Shown one piece after another: positions 15,096-23,672 of a stretch of DNA of 64,000 nucleotides (the first letter of the stretch is position 1; every line of letters starts with the position of its first letter). The DNA comes from Pseudomaricurvus sp033283175 (GTDB lineage Bacteria > Pseudomonadota > Gammaproteobacteria > Pseudomonadales > Cellvibrionaceae). Both the position numbers and the translations under genes were made by a program. The stretch is taken from positions 868,001 through 932,000 of the forward strand of contig JAWMQM010000001.1 in the NCBI GenBank assembly GCA_033283175.1. Reading direction: 5' to 3'. Below the pieces are notes generated by a model. It was not told the origin of the DNA, searched no databases, and saw nothing but the letters and a program-made list of their open reading frames with translations.

Positions 15096-15899
15096 ATGAT
15101 TGGAAACGACCCACTGGACCTGCAGGGCCAGATCGCTTTTGTCACCGGAGCCGGCCAGGGTGCCGGCCGCGCCATCGCCCTGCAACTGGCCCACCACAAC
15201 GCTGGCGGCATTGCCGTCAACGATTACGTGCTGGAGCGCGCCGAAGCGGTGGCCGCCGAGATCCGTGAACTGGGTGTGGCCGCCTGCGCGGTGCAGGCGG
15301 ACGTGGGCGATCTGGTATCGGTGCGCGCGGCAGCGGTTAAAGCCACCGCCGAACTGGGCCCCATTACCCTGCTGGTGAACAACGCCGGTAACGCCGGGCC
15401 CGACACCGAAATGCGCCACTCGCCACTGTTCTGGGAAACCGATCCCGCCGAATGGGACCGCTACTTCCACACCAACCTCACCGGGGTGATGAACTGCTGC
15501 CACGCGCTGCTGCCCGGCATGGTGGAGCAGAACCGCGGCCGGGTGGTAACCATCGTCTCCGACGCCGGCCGGGTCGGCGAACCACGGCTCACCGTGTACG
15601 GTGCGGCCAAGGCCGCGGCCACCGGCTTTATGCGCTCCCTGGCCAAGGAGGCGGGACGCTACAACATCACCTGCAACTGCATCTCGCTGTCGACCCTGGA
15701 ACCGCCGATTCCGGAACCACAGAAGAGTGAGTTCCTCGCCAGCGACCAGGCCAAGGCCCACGTTTCCCGCTACGTCATCCGCCGTTTTGGCAAGCCCGAT
15801 GATGTGGCCGGCATGACACTGTTTCTCTGTTCTGAAGCCGCCAGCTGGATCACCGGGCAGACCTACCCGGTTAATGGCGGTTACGACTTCGCCGTGTAA
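15096..15899 (+). CDS. SDR-family oxidoreductase
   Basis: 267 residues from MIGNDPLDLQGQIAFVTGAG. An upstream in-frame ATG at 14988 would add a Pro/Thr-rich stretch without SDR similarity. Rossmann motif TGAGQGAGRAIA, NNAG at about 90-93, catalytic Ser in VSDAG and YGAAKAAATG. The proline-rich loop before the C-terminal ITGQTYPVNGGYDFAV is normal. Classical NAD(P)-dependent ketone/alcohol oxidoreductase, cytosolic. Divergent from the GbsR-like regulator. Confidence 0.92.
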   Translation: MIGNDPLDLQGQIAFVTGAGQGAGRAIALQLAHHNAGGIAVNDYVLERAEAVAAEIRELGVAACAVQADVGDLVSVRAAAVKATAELGPITLLVNNAGNAGPDTEMRHSPLFWETDPAEWDRYFHTNLTGVMNCCHALLPGMVEQNRGRVVTIVSDAGRVGEPRLTVYGAAKAAATGFMRSLAKEAGRYNITCNCISLSTLEPPIPEPQKSEFLASDQAKAHVSRYVIRRFGKPDDVAGMTLFLCSEAASWITGQTYPVNGGYDFAV

Positions 15900-15998
15900 G
15901 CCGAACGGCCACAACTCAACTGTCGCAGGCCGGCGCAGGGACGCACCGGCTGCTATGCTGGTAACCAATAACGCCGCCGAACAAGGATTGTTCCCCCC

Positions 15999-16484
15999 AT
16001 GTCTGCCACCGCCATTCACCTGTTGCTGCTGATTATCGTGGCCAACTCCATGCCGGTGCTGATGACCCGTTTGCTGGGCGCCCGTTACAGCTGGCCAGTG
16101 GACGCTCACCGCAGCTGGCGGGACCAACGGCGCCTGCTGGGTCCCAGCAAAACCTGGCGCGGTATTTTCAGCGCCGTGATCGTGACTTCGCTGGCAGCCC
16201 CGCTGCTGGGACACAGCTGGTGGCTGGGTGCACTGACGGCGGCGTTGGCCATGCTGGGCGACCTCTTTTCCAGCTTCTGCAAACGTCGCCTCGGACGTGC
16301 CTCCAGCGCCCGGGCCACAGGTCTGGACCAGCTGCCGGAGGCACTCCTGCCGGCGCTGCTGCTGAAACCCCTGCTGGCACTGGAATGGCTGGAAGTGCTG
16401 TTGATACCGCTGCTGTTTATGTTGCTGGAGATGGTGTTTTCGGTGCTACTCTTCCGGCTGGGGATTCGCAAACAGCCCTATTGA
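15999..16484 (+). CDS. CDP-archaeol synthase-like (CarS/CTP-transferase family) membrane enzyme
   Basis: 161 residues with about four TM helices. Carries GPSKTWRG (about 51-58) and GDLFSSFCKRRLGR followed by LDQLPEALLPAL, the signature of the CarS/CDP-diglyceride synthase-related family that joins CTP to a lipid alcohol phosphate. Bacterial homologues make CDP-activated lipids of unknown structure. It lies 40 bp upstream of a CDP-alcohol phosphotransferase, so the two may form a short pathway: activate a lipid, then swap its CMP for a head group. Located in the inner membrane. Archaeol itself is not expected in this host. Confidence 0.85.
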   Translation: MSATAIHLLLLIIVANSMPVLMTRLLGARYSWPVDAHRSWRDQRRLLGPSKTWRGIFSAVIVTSLAAPLLGHSWWLGALTAALAMLGDLFSSFCKRRLGRASSARATGLDQLPEALLPALLLKPLLALEWLEVLLIPLLFMLLEMVFSVLLFRLGIRKQPY

Positions 16485-16524
16485 TGTCGCCGGGTAACCC
16501 GTACATTGATCGCGGAGCGCCTGA

Positions 16525-17094
16525 ATGCAAAGCATCCTGCTCACACCGCCGAACATCGTCAGCCTGCTGCGCCTGCTGATGGCCCCTCTGCTGCTGTGGC
16601 TCGCCGCACGACAGCAAGCCCAGCTCTATCTGCTGGCGGTTATCTTCACCATATTCACCGATGTGCTGGATGGTTTTCTCGCCCGCAGCCTTCACCAGAT
16701 CACAGCTCTCGGTTCACAGCTGGACAGCTGGGGGGACTTCCTGATCTACACCACCCTGGCGGTTTGTACCTGGCTGCTGTGGCCACAGCTGATACAGGAT
16801 TACTGGCCCGCATGGCTGGTCATCATTGGCAGTTTTACCTTGCCCACCCTTATCGGACTGCTCAAGTTCGGCAGCGTCACCAGCTATCACACCTGGCTGG
16901 TCAAAATCGCCGTTGCCTGCACCATCCTCAGTTACCTGCTGCTCTGCGCCGGGCTGCTGCAATGGCCCATATGGCTGGCAGCCGTGCTCTGCCTGCTGGC
17001 GGCCACAGAAGAGATCGCCATCACCCTGACCTTGCGACACAAACGCGCTGACATCCGCAGCATCCTGCAACTGCGACAGACAAGAGACCCGTAA
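16525..17094 (+). CDS. CDP-alcohol phosphatidyltransferase family protein
   Basis: 189 residues, hydrophobic, about five or six TM helices. The catalytic motif D-x2-D-G-x2-A-R-x8-G-x3-D-x3-D is complete: DVLDGFLAR then GSQLDSWGD. Members transfer a phosphatidyl (or similar) group from a CDP-lipid to an alcohol such as glycerol phosphate or inositol phosphate. Being 40 bp behind the CarS-like gene suggests it consumes that enzyme's product. The C-terminus is slightly degenerate compared with PgsA, so it is not the housekeeping PgsA by default. Confidence 0.9.
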   Translation: MQSILLTPPNIVSLLRLLMAPLLLWLAARQQAQLYLLAVIFTIFTDVLDGFLARSLHQITALGSQLDSWGDFLIYTTLAVCTWLLWPQLIQDYWPAWLVIIGSFTLPTLIGLLKFGSVTSYHTWLVKIAVACTILSYLLLCAGLLQWPIWLAAVLCLLAATEEIAITLTLRHKRADIRSILQLRQTRDP

Positions 17095-17119
17095 CAGACA
17101 GAACACGCCGACGACCGCC

Positions 17120-17608
17120 ATGGAAAGATCCCGCCCTATCGCCATTGCCACTTTGCTGTTTGGTGGCGCCAGCCTGCTGCTCGGCGGATGCAGCAGCCCG
17201 GCGCCACCACAATCTGCCCACACGGTGACCGCCCCGCGCTACTGCGCGCGCTATCTGGTCTATGACATGTGCATGCTGGACCTGAACGGTGACGGCCGCG
17301 CCGACCTGATGTATTTCAGCAACACCAACAAAGTGTTTATGTACGACCACGACTGGCAGGAGCGGATATCGGCAGACTTCGACTTGCACCCCTGCGCACA
17401 AATCCTGGATGACGAAACCAAGGCGGCCAGCAGTCCGCTGTTAACCGTGCCACCAGGTGGTTCAGCGATGGGTGAGATGAGCGCGAAAAAGGAGTTGTTC
17501 TACGATTACCTGCGCTATTACCCGAAGATCCGCGCTTGTACCAAACAGCCTGCGGAGGAGCAGCCCTTCGGCGATCCCGACATGGATGATTTCAGTCAGG
17601 TGCCATAA
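17120..17608 (+). CDS. Lipoprotein A with D-x-N-x-D-G repeat loop
   Basis: 162 residues. Signal peptide MERSRPIAIATLLFGGASLLLGGC with lipobox LLGGC. The mature part starts with CSSPAPPQSAHTV and carries YCARYLVYDMCMLDLNGDGRADLMYFSNTNKVFMYDHDW. DLNGDGRADLMYF resembles an FG-GAP or EF-hand calcium loop. Four conserved Cys (YCARYLVYDMC, HPCAQ, RACTKQ) suggest disulfides in the periplasm or outer membrane. Closely related to the next gene. No named family recognised. Confidence 0.75.
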   Translation: MERSRPIAIATLLFGGASLLLGGCSSPAPPQSAHTVTAPRYCARYLVYDMCMLDLNGDGRADLMYFSNTNKVFMYDHDWQERISADFDLHPCAQILDDETKAASSPLLTVPPGGSAMGEMSAKKELFYDYLRYYPKIRACTKQPAEEQPFGDPDMDDFSQVP

Positions 17609-17691
17609 CTGCCGTAATCACCATAGCTCCCGTAATCAAAGTTTCATGCAATCATCAACAAGTGTTCATCCGGCCAGTTCAGGCTGGCGTC

Positions 17692-18177
17692 ATGAAAAAT
17701 CCCTTTCGTTGCACCGTTACCCTGATGCTGCTGTGTGGCCCTGTCTCACTGCTGGGTGGCTGTGCCAGCAACCATGACAAGCAAAGCGCGACCGACCCGG
17801 CATCGCTCTATTGCGCCCATTACCTGATCTACGACATGTGTGTGCAGGACCTGGATAACGACGGCGGCACCGATCTTATGTACTTCCAGGACACCGGCGA
17901 AGTGTTTATGTACGACCAGAGTTGGCAACAGGCTGTATATAGCGACTTCGAGCTGCATCCCTGCGTACAAGTGATGGACGACGATATGAAGCAGGCCAGC
18001 AGTCGCCTGCTGACGCTCCCACGGCAACATTCGTTTATGAAGAAAATGGCCATCCAGCAGTCGCTGCTTGAGCACTACTCCCGCTACTCTTCCCGGGTAA
18101 GGGCCTGCAAGGAAGCGCTGGCGGCAACAGCACCGGCAGAAGCACCTTTTGGTGATGGCGATCTCAACAATTTCTGA
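17692..18177 (+). CDS. Lipoprotein B, paralogue of the preceding gene
   Basis: 161 residues from MKNPFRCTVTLMLLCGPV. The frame opens at 17662, but MKN gives a proper signal. Lipobox SLLGGC. The core YCAHYLIYDMCVQDLDNDGGTDLMYFQDTGEVFMYDQSW, HPCVQVMDDD and RACKEA align with lipoprotein A over its whole length, including the four Cys, the D-x-D-x-D-G loop and the C-terminal PFGDGDLNNF. A tandem duplication with moderate divergence. Likely the same envelope localisation. No function known. Confidence 0.75.
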   Translation: MKNPFRCTVTLMLLCGPVSLLGGCASNHDKQSATDPASLYCAHYLIYDMCVQDLDNDGGTDLMYFQDTGEVFMYDQSWQQAVYSDFELHPCVQVMDDDMKQASSRLLTLPRQHSFMKKMAIQQSLLEHYSRYSSRVRACKEALAATAPAEAPFGDGDLNNF

Positions 18178-18184
18178 CACTGAA

Positions 18185-18212
18185 TAAAAAACGGGGCCCC
18201 TATGAGCCCCGT
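18185..18212 (-). terminator. Intrinsic terminator of TonB receptor gene
   Basis: On the minus strand ACGGGGC-TCATAGGG-GCCCCGT is followed by TTTTTTATTC. It lies 24 bp past the receptor stop codon, so it terminates the minus-strand gene. The plus-strand side lacks a T-run. Confidence 0.8.
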
Positions 18213-18235
18213 CCCGATGTCACCGCAGCGGTGTA

Positions 18236-20428
18236 TCAGTAGCTGTAACTGACACTGACCCCGTAGGTACGCGGCGCCGACGGCACCGCCACATCCGCCA
18301 GGGCGCTGCCCAGCTTCTGCACGTAGTAGGTTTCGTCTGTCAGGTTACGGCCCCAGGCCTCCAGCGCCCAATGCTCCCCGACCTGATACAGCAACGACGC
18401 GTTGATGGTATCAAAGGCCGGCTGGTCCAGGCGGTTATCGGGCTCGAAGTAATAGCCGTCGTTGTAGCTGTAGAGCAGGGTCATGTCTATCTGACCGGCA
18501 TCCAGAGGTATGGTGTAACTAACCCCCAGATTACCAGCCAGCTCCGGCGCCAGCGGCGTGTCATTACCTTTAGCACTCATCAGCACCGTGGACGCACCAC
18601 CCACGTTGGATGGATTGGGGATGGTGTGCGGAGCAAAGGGGAAGTCAGTGAACTCTGACTTGAGCCAGGTGACCGAGCCGAACAGGCGCAGGTTATCCGT
18701 CGGCAGTGCTTCGAACTCCACTTCCAGACCGTCCACTTCCACCTCGGCGGCGTTCAGCAGAATCGGATCGGCACCCACACCGGTAGCAGCGCGCACCTGA
18801 TAGTCGGCGATCTCGTAGTGGAAGGCCGCCATGTTGAGACGCAGGGTTTCATCCAGCCAGGTGGACTTCATACCCACTTCAAACGCGTCGATGGTTTGTG
18901 GCTCCACCGGTGGATCCACGTACGCGGTCATGGAATAGGTACCCGATTTGAAACCGCGGTTATAGGACGCGTAGAGATTGATGGTGTCGGTCAGGTCGTG
19001 GTGCAACGCCAGACGATAGGTGGGCTCTTCATCCACCACCGAATCGGTCAGGCTGCTCACCGGCGCAGTCGGCAAGGCGTAGATAAAAGTCTCAGCTTCA
19101 ATCTTGCGTTTGTCCATGGTGTAGCGCAGGCCCGCAGTCAGCTGGGTTGCCTCACTCAGGTGGAAAGTCATTTCACCGAAAGCTGCAGTCGACCAGGTGG
19201 TGAGCTTTGAATAGACCTCGGTGCCACCACCGACACCGCCCAGGGCTATACCGTAGGACTCCTGGGGGTTCAGTTCATTTTCAGTGCGCAGCAGGAACAG
19301 GCCGGTCTGCCAGCTGATAAAATCTGCATCGTTGGAGGCCAGTCGCAACTCCTGCTGCCAGGATTCGGTGGTGGAGTCGATATCGATGTGGTACACCGGC
19401 GCCGCACCGGTATCCGGGTCCAGCGCACTGAGGTTTTCGTTGTCGCGATGGGCGGTAATGCTGGTCAACGTAGCCCAGCCCAGGTCGAATTCACCGGTGA
19501 TATTGACACCCCAGGTGCGCTGGAGATTTTCCTGCTGGTCTGACGTGTTGGTGTCGTAGGGATCATCGGGCGGCAGGAAGGCACCGGAACCTGGTGCCAG
19601 CCCCACCGACTCCGGTGCCAGACGGAACGAGGTGGTGAAATCATCAGACTGCTTGGTGTACTCCAGTGAGGTACTGATTTTGGCGGTGTCGCTGGGCGTC
19701 CACACCCACTTGGAGCGCACACCCCAATCCCAGCCCTTCATCACATCCTTGCCGTCGTACTCGTTCTCGCCCCAACCTTCACTCTGATTGGTGGAAGTGA
19801 TGGCGAGATCGGCACTGAGGGTATCGGTCAGCGGCGCTGCCACATAGGCCTGCGCGGTACTGGTATCGTAATTGGCAACACCCAACTTGATATCCGCCAC
19901 CACTTCATCGCCCGGCTCCTTGGTAATCACGTTTACCAGACCGCCTGAAGAGTTACGGCCAAACAGTGTTCCCTGTGGGCCTTTCAGAACTTCAATTCGC
20001 TCAATATTGTTAAATTTGAGAATGGACTGCTTCAGGTCCGGCAGGAACACACCGTCCACGTACATGGCATTAGCACCCTCTTCACCGGTACCGCCACTGG
20101 TATTACCCACACCACGCACGAAGAACATCCCCGAGGGACCGGAACGCACCAATTGCACGCTGGGAACCATTTCGGAAATCGCAGCGGTGCCATCCACTCC
20201 CGCACGGGACAGAACATCATCGGAGATCGCCACTACCGAAATAGGTACATCACTCAAGTTCTCTTCCCGCCGCTGGGCGGTTACCACGACCTCTTCCAGG
20301 GTACGCGCGCTTTTCGGTTCGGGGGTTTCCTGGGCCTGCACGGCAGTGCTGGCTATCGCCACTGCCAAAGTTGCCAGCGCAAAGCTACCAGACACTCTGC
20401 GACCAGAGCGTTGTGTTTCTAGGTCCAT
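18236..20428 (-). CDS. TonB-dependent outer-membrane receptor
   Basis: 730 residues. Signal peptide at 1-32 ending AVQAQ. The TonB-box/plug entry LEEVVVTAQRREENLSDVPISV is followed by the plug (VERIEVLKGPQGTLFGRNSSGG) and a C-terminal 22-strand beta-barrel ending in the aromatic YGVSVSYSY. Imports a large or hydrophobic substrate across the outer membrane using TonB energy. This sequence type is common in steroid- or aromatic-degrading Cellvibrionales and sphingomonads. The dienelactone hydrolase gene lies upstream on the same strand, but a terminator separates them. An inverted repeat lies about 60 bp upstream of the start. Confidence 0.93.
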   Translation of the reverse strand: MDLETQRSGRRVSGSFALATLAVAIASTAVQAQETPEPKSARTLEEVVVTAQRREENLSDVPISVVAISDDVLSRAGVDGTAAISEMVPSVQLVRSGPSGMFFVRGVGNTSGGTGEEGANAMYVDGVFLPDLKQSILKFNNIERIEVLKGPQGTLFGRNSSGGLVNVITKEPGDEVVADIKLGVANYDTSTAQAYVAAPLTDTLSADLAITSTNQSEGWGENEYDGKDVMKGWDWGVRSKWVWTPSDTAKISTSLEYTKQSDDFTTSFRLAPESVGLAPGSGAFLPPDDPYDTNTSDQQENLQRTWGVNITGEFDLGWATLTSITAHRDNENLSALDPDTGAAPVYHIDIDSTTESWQQELRLASNDADFISWQTGLFLLRTENELNPQESYGIALGGVGGGTEVYSKLTTWSTAAFGEMTFHLSEATQLTAGLRYTMDKRKIEAETFIYALPTAPVSSLTDSVVDEEPTYRLALHHDLTDTINLYASYNRGFKSGTYSMTAYVDPPVEPQTIDAFEVGMKSTWLDETLRLNMAAFHYEIADYQVRAATGVGADPILLNAAEVEVDGLEVEFEALPTDNLRLFGSVTWLKSEFTDFPFAPHTIPNPSNVGGASTVLMSAKGNDTPLAPELAGNLGVSYTIPLDAGQIDMTLLYSYNDGYYFEPDNRLDQPAFDTINASLLYQVGEHWALEAWGRNLTDETYYVQKLGSALADVAVPSAPRTYGVSVSYSY

Positions 20429-20786
20429 CTGAATCTCCTGACTCTATTATCGTTATCTTTGAAAGTCTGCTTGGGTCGGGTACGACCATAACTGCCACGG
20501 CCAGCAACTGGCAGTTGATCACCTGGAATCCGGGTACATATTTATGGTTGTTGGAGTCCCGCAGGCGACCCGATAAAAGCACGGAGATTGATATGGAGCA
20601 ATGAGGCTGCCGCTGCAGAGTCAACAGGCTACCGTCACAGGCAAAAAAACAGGGGAGTTATAAATTCCTGTTGTCAGCAAGCGCAGTCATCCAATCAACA
20701 GCGACTAAGGCGATAACAAAAGTTAACGGTTGCGACAAAAAAATACCGGATCGGGAATTCCGGTGACGCAGACGCTGCGGGAACAA
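20429..20786. other. Intergenic region with inverted repeat upstream of TonB receptor
   Basis: 358 bp without a gene. AACTGCCA at 20490-20497 and TGGCAGTT at 20509-20516 form a perfect 8-bp inverted repeat spaced by 11 bp, about 60 bp before the receptor start codon, and could be an operator. Otherwise AT-rich with no recognisable ORF. Confidence 0.4.
20642..20671 (-). terminator. Intrinsic terminator of dienelactone hydrolase gene
   Basis: Minus strand: ACAGGAATTTATAACTCC, then CCTGTTTTTTT. A short ACAGG/CCTGT stem followed by seven Ts, about 115 bp past the stop codon. Weak stem but good T-tract. Confidence 0.45.
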
Positions 20787-21464
20787 TCAAGCCAGATACT
20801 GGCGAAAATGTTCCAGCGTCCGCTGCAGTGCCAGCGCGGAAGAAGGCGGATGAAAATCGGCGCGGCTGGTGCAGTTAAACCCGTGACCGGCGTCATACCA
20901 ATAGAACGCCACCGCCGGATTGACAGCAGCAACTGCTGAGACCTTCTCCTCCGGAGTACTGACGTCCTGCCGGCCCCAGTGCGTAATAGTGGGGCAGCGA
21001 GGTTGCTGGTCGGCAAACGCACTGATTGCTGTGCCGTAGTAACAGCTGGCGGCGTCGATGCCATCCACCCTGGCCGCTGCCAGCCAGCTGATGGCACCAC
21101 CGTAGCAGTAACCCACCACACCAATTTTCTTTACACCACGGGCTTGCAGCCAGGCCACACAACCACGGACATCGGTTATCGGGTTTTCAAAACCGTTGGC
21201 CTGCATGGATTGGACAGCCCGGGGGATATCGCTGTAGGGGAACTCCAGCTGTTTGGCTTCCCGGTCATACAGGGACGGGGCTACCACAGCGTAACCTTGC
21301 GCGGCATAACCGTCAGCAACGGCGCGGATATGGTCATTGAGGCCAAAGGCCTCCATGACACAGATAACAGCGGCATCCGCACCTTGCAGGTCACCGGTCA
21401 CGTAAGCATCGAACTCAAACCCATCACTGGCGGTGATGGTGGTCATCTTGCCGTTCACTGTCAT
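20787..21464 (-). CDS. Dienelactone hydrolase family protein
   Basis: 225 residues. Start chosen at the ATG at 21464 (MTVNGKMTTITASDG), 8 bases after GGAG. The TTG two codons upstream is less likely. Nucleophile elbow VVGYCYGG (Cys nucleophile, the G-x-C-x-G dienelactone hydrolase form), VMEAFG with the Glu near the N-terminus, and the catalytic His in AGHGFN. Length and motifs match the family that opens lactone rings such as 4-carboxymethylenebutenolide. No other chlorocatechol-pathway genes are adjacent, so the substrate is unclear. Cytosolic. Confidence 0.92.
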   Translation of the reverse strand: MTVNGKMTTITASDGFEFDAYVTGDLQGADAAVICVMEAFGLNDHIRAVADGYAAQGYAVVAPSLYDREAKQLEFPYSDIPRAVQSMQANGFENPITDVRGCVAWLQARGVKKIGVVGYCYGGAISWLAAARVDGIDAASCYYGTAISAFADQQPRCPTITHWGRQDVSTPEEKVSAVAAVNPAVAFYWYDAGHGFNCTSRADFHPPSSALALQRTLEHFRQYLA

Positions 21465-21498
21465 AGTCAACTCCGGTTCAGCTCATGTTGCCGATATA

Positions 21499-21870
21499 TC
21501 AGGCCGCCGTCAGGGTATGGCGACGCGCCCACAGCACCCAGAAGCCAATGGCCAGCAACAGGTGGTGAGTATAGCCCGGCAGTTCATTGACGGCGGGCGA
21601 CGTCAGTGCCAGCGACAGAATGATAAAACTGTGAAAGCTGGCCAGACCAATCAGGCCCACATTGAGCGCCGGCTCCTGCTCACGGCAGCGCCATACCCAG
21701 ATCGCCGGTACCACAGTGGCCAACGCGCACATGCCCTGCACGATCAGGCCGCGCCACAGCATTTCCGGCCCATCAGGCATCAGCGCCTGCGGTGACACCA
21801 CCAGTACACCACCCATCAGGGTTTCCAGAACAATGTGCAGTCCCAGCACAACCAACAGCAGTTTTTTCAT
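21499..21870 (-). CDS. Small multi-TM membrane protein
   Basis: 123 residues from MKKLLLVVLGLHIVLETLMGG. About four hydrophobic helices fill the sequence, and the C-terminus (WVLWARRHTLTAA) is cytoplasmic by the positive-inside rule. No family recognised. It lies 24 bp downstream of the metallophosphoesterase gene and 35 bp upstream of the dienelactone hydrolase gene, all on the minus strand, so it is probably in their operon. Confidence 0.65.
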   Translation of the reverse strand: MKKLLLVVLGLHIVLETLMGGVLVVSPQALMPDGPEMLWRGLIVQGMCALATVVPAIWVWRCREQEPALNVGLIGLASFHSFIILSLALTSPAVNELPGYTHHLLLAIGFWVLWARRHTLTAA

Positions 21871-21893
21871 CGAGCAATTTCCCACGGTTATTG

Positions 21894-22832
21894 TTAGTTA
21901 TCGGTTAGCGGCACCACCCGGAAGTTGTCACCCTCCTGGATGTGGTTCAGCAGCTCGGGCTTGTCTCCCTGCCAGCGAATCTCCAGCAGGTGATCAATTT
22001 TTCCGGCGCCCTCCTGCAGCCAGATGCCGCCACAGGTGGCCATGGTAATGTAATCACGGCCGAAGCGCTGCTCCTTCTGAAAATAGTGTTCATGGCCGGC
22101 AATCACCGTGTAGTTGCGCTGTTGCAGTGACGTTTCCAGCTCCAGGAACCGGGGGTGCTCATACTGCCAGGCGGGCTTGTGCATAATGACGAAAGTCCAG
22201 CGGGCATCGGCATTCTCTTCCAAAACCTGCTGTGCCCAGGCCAGCTGCTCCGCGCTGATAGCCACGCTGCCCGGCAGTTTAACCGGCTCAGAAGTATTCT
22301 TCCGCGACTTCAGCAGTGCCGCCTGCGTCGCCTCCGGATTGGCTTTCATGGCCGCCATCAAGCGCGCCTGGCCGGCGATCATCTCCGGCGACAGCGCCAC
22401 CGGTGGGTCTTCCGTATCCAGCAACAACCACAGCACATCGCCATAACGGACGCTGGTATAGGTGCGGCCGTAGCGCTCTACCCACATCTGCTTCTGCAAT
22501 GTATTGGAGATGTCATGATTACCGGGTACCGGTTCGAAATCCACCTCATAGGCAGACATTACCTTGTCAAATTCAGCCCACTCTGCGGCGATGACCGCAG
22601 GGTCTTCGCTGTAGCCTTCGATCAGGTCGCCCACTGACAACCAGGCCTTTGCCGGTATAGTGGCGGCGTACTGCATCATTTCGGCATAGACACCGGGACG
22701 CTCGCCGCCGGTACGATCACCGATCACAACAAATGTGTCGTTCTCCACCGGCTCCGGGTTAGTGGTAGCACAACCGGCAAGCCACACCAACGCCAGCGCA
22801 CCGAACAGCACATGAAATTGAACTCTGAGCAT
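21894..22832 (-). CDS. Metallophosphoesterase lipoprotein
   Basis: 312 residues. Signal ending VWLAGC (lipobox), mature part from CATTNPEPV. Calcineurin-like motifs: FVVIGDRTG, WLSVGDLIEG, VPGNHDIS, FVIMHKPAW and VIAGHEHYF, i.e. the full set of metal ligands. Predicted envelope-anchored phosphoesterase of the outer or inner membrane. It lies between an alpha/beta hydrolase (22851) and a small membrane protein on the same strand, probably as one operon. The specific phosphate ester is unknown. Confidence 0.9.
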   Translation of the reverse strand: MLRVQFHVLFGALALVWLAGCATTNPEPVENDTFVVIGDRTGGERPGVYAEMMQYAATIPAKAWLSVGDLIEGYSEDPAVIAAEWAEFDKVMSAYEVDFEPVPGNHDISNTLQKQMWVERYGRTYTSVRYGDVLWLLLDTEDPPVALSPEMIAGQARLMAAMKANPEATQAALLKSRKNTSEPVKLPGSVAISAEQLAWAQQVLEENADARWTFVIMHKPAWQYEHPRFLELETSLQQRNYTVIAGHEHYFQKEQRFGRDYITMATCGGIWLQEGAGKIDHLLEIRWQGDKPELLNHIQEGDNFRVVPLTDN

Positions 22833-22850
22833 GGATCCTCCTCGTTATAA

Positions 22851-23660
22851 TTATGTCCGGCCAGCGACCAAAGCCTGCAGGAAATCCCCTACAGCCTCTG
22901 CGCAGGCCAGTGGTTGTTCCAGATGCAGCATATGCCCTGCATCGGCAAAGTTGCGCCGCTGCAAATTGGGCACCGCAGCTTCGAGCACATCGGCAATCAA
23001 CTGAAAGTCCGGCAGGTCAAGGGCGCCGGAGAGCAGCAGGGTGGGCGCCTGCAAGGTGTGCAGTCTTTCGATATCCGGCAAGCTGTATTGCTGCGGATCC
23101 TGCACCCACTGGCGTCCGGCAAAGCGTTGCACCGCAGCGTAAAACGACTGCGCTGCGCTGCTGTTGCGTGTGGATTCAAACAGGGGATGTTGCCACCACA
23201 GTTGTCGCGCCCGATCCAGGTCACCGCTACGGGCTGCTTCGGACATGGGACGCCACAGCTGCCGCCACGCCTCCGACCATTCCCAGGCCACCATGCCGGG
23301 ACTGATCAATACCAGACCACTGACACGCTCGGGATGGTTCAGTGCCGCATGCAGCACGGTGGCACCACCCATGGAACTGCCCAACAGGCAGCAACGCTCA
23401 ATCTCAAAGGCATCCAGCAGGGACAACAGGTCGTCGGCGTGACTGAAAGAGTGTTGCGGGTGGCGGGCGCGCGACAAACCAAAGTCGCGCATATCGTAAC
23501 GCAGGGTGGAGAGGGAATCCGGCAGCAGCGGCAGCAATGCATCCCAGGTATGCAGGTCACCACCGAAGCCATGCAGCAACACCAGCTGCGGGTTCTCACC
23601 CCGCTGCTGGCAGTGCCACTCGACTTCGTTCAGCGTCAGGCGCTGTTCAACTTCCTGCAT
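22851..23660 (-). CDS. Alpha/beta hydrolase
   Basis: 269 residues. Oxyanion motif LVLLHGFGGDLHTWD, nucleophile elbow CCLLGSSMGGATVL (Ser about residue 98), acid in LLSGALDLPD and His in ADAGHMLHLEQP. Standard esterase/lipase/C-C hydrolase fold, cytosolic. It lies 12 bp from the SDR at 23673 and 18 bp from the metallophosphoesterase, consistent with a co-transcribed catabolic unit. Confidence 0.92.
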   Translation of the reverse strand: MQEVEQRLTLNEVEWHCQQRGENPQLVLLHGFGGDLHTWDALLPLLPDSLSTLRYDMRDFGLSRARHPQHSFSHADDLLSLLDAFEIERCCLLGSSMGGATVLHAALNHPERVSGLVLISPGMVAWEWSEAWRQLWRPMSEAARSGDLDRARQLWWQHPLFESTRNSSAAQSFYAAVQRFAGRQWVQDPQQYSLPDIERLHTLQAPTLLLSGALDLPDFQLIADVLEAAVPNLQRRNFADAGHMLHLEQPLACAEAVGDFLQALVAGRT

Positions 23661-23672
23661 GGCGAAGGGGCA

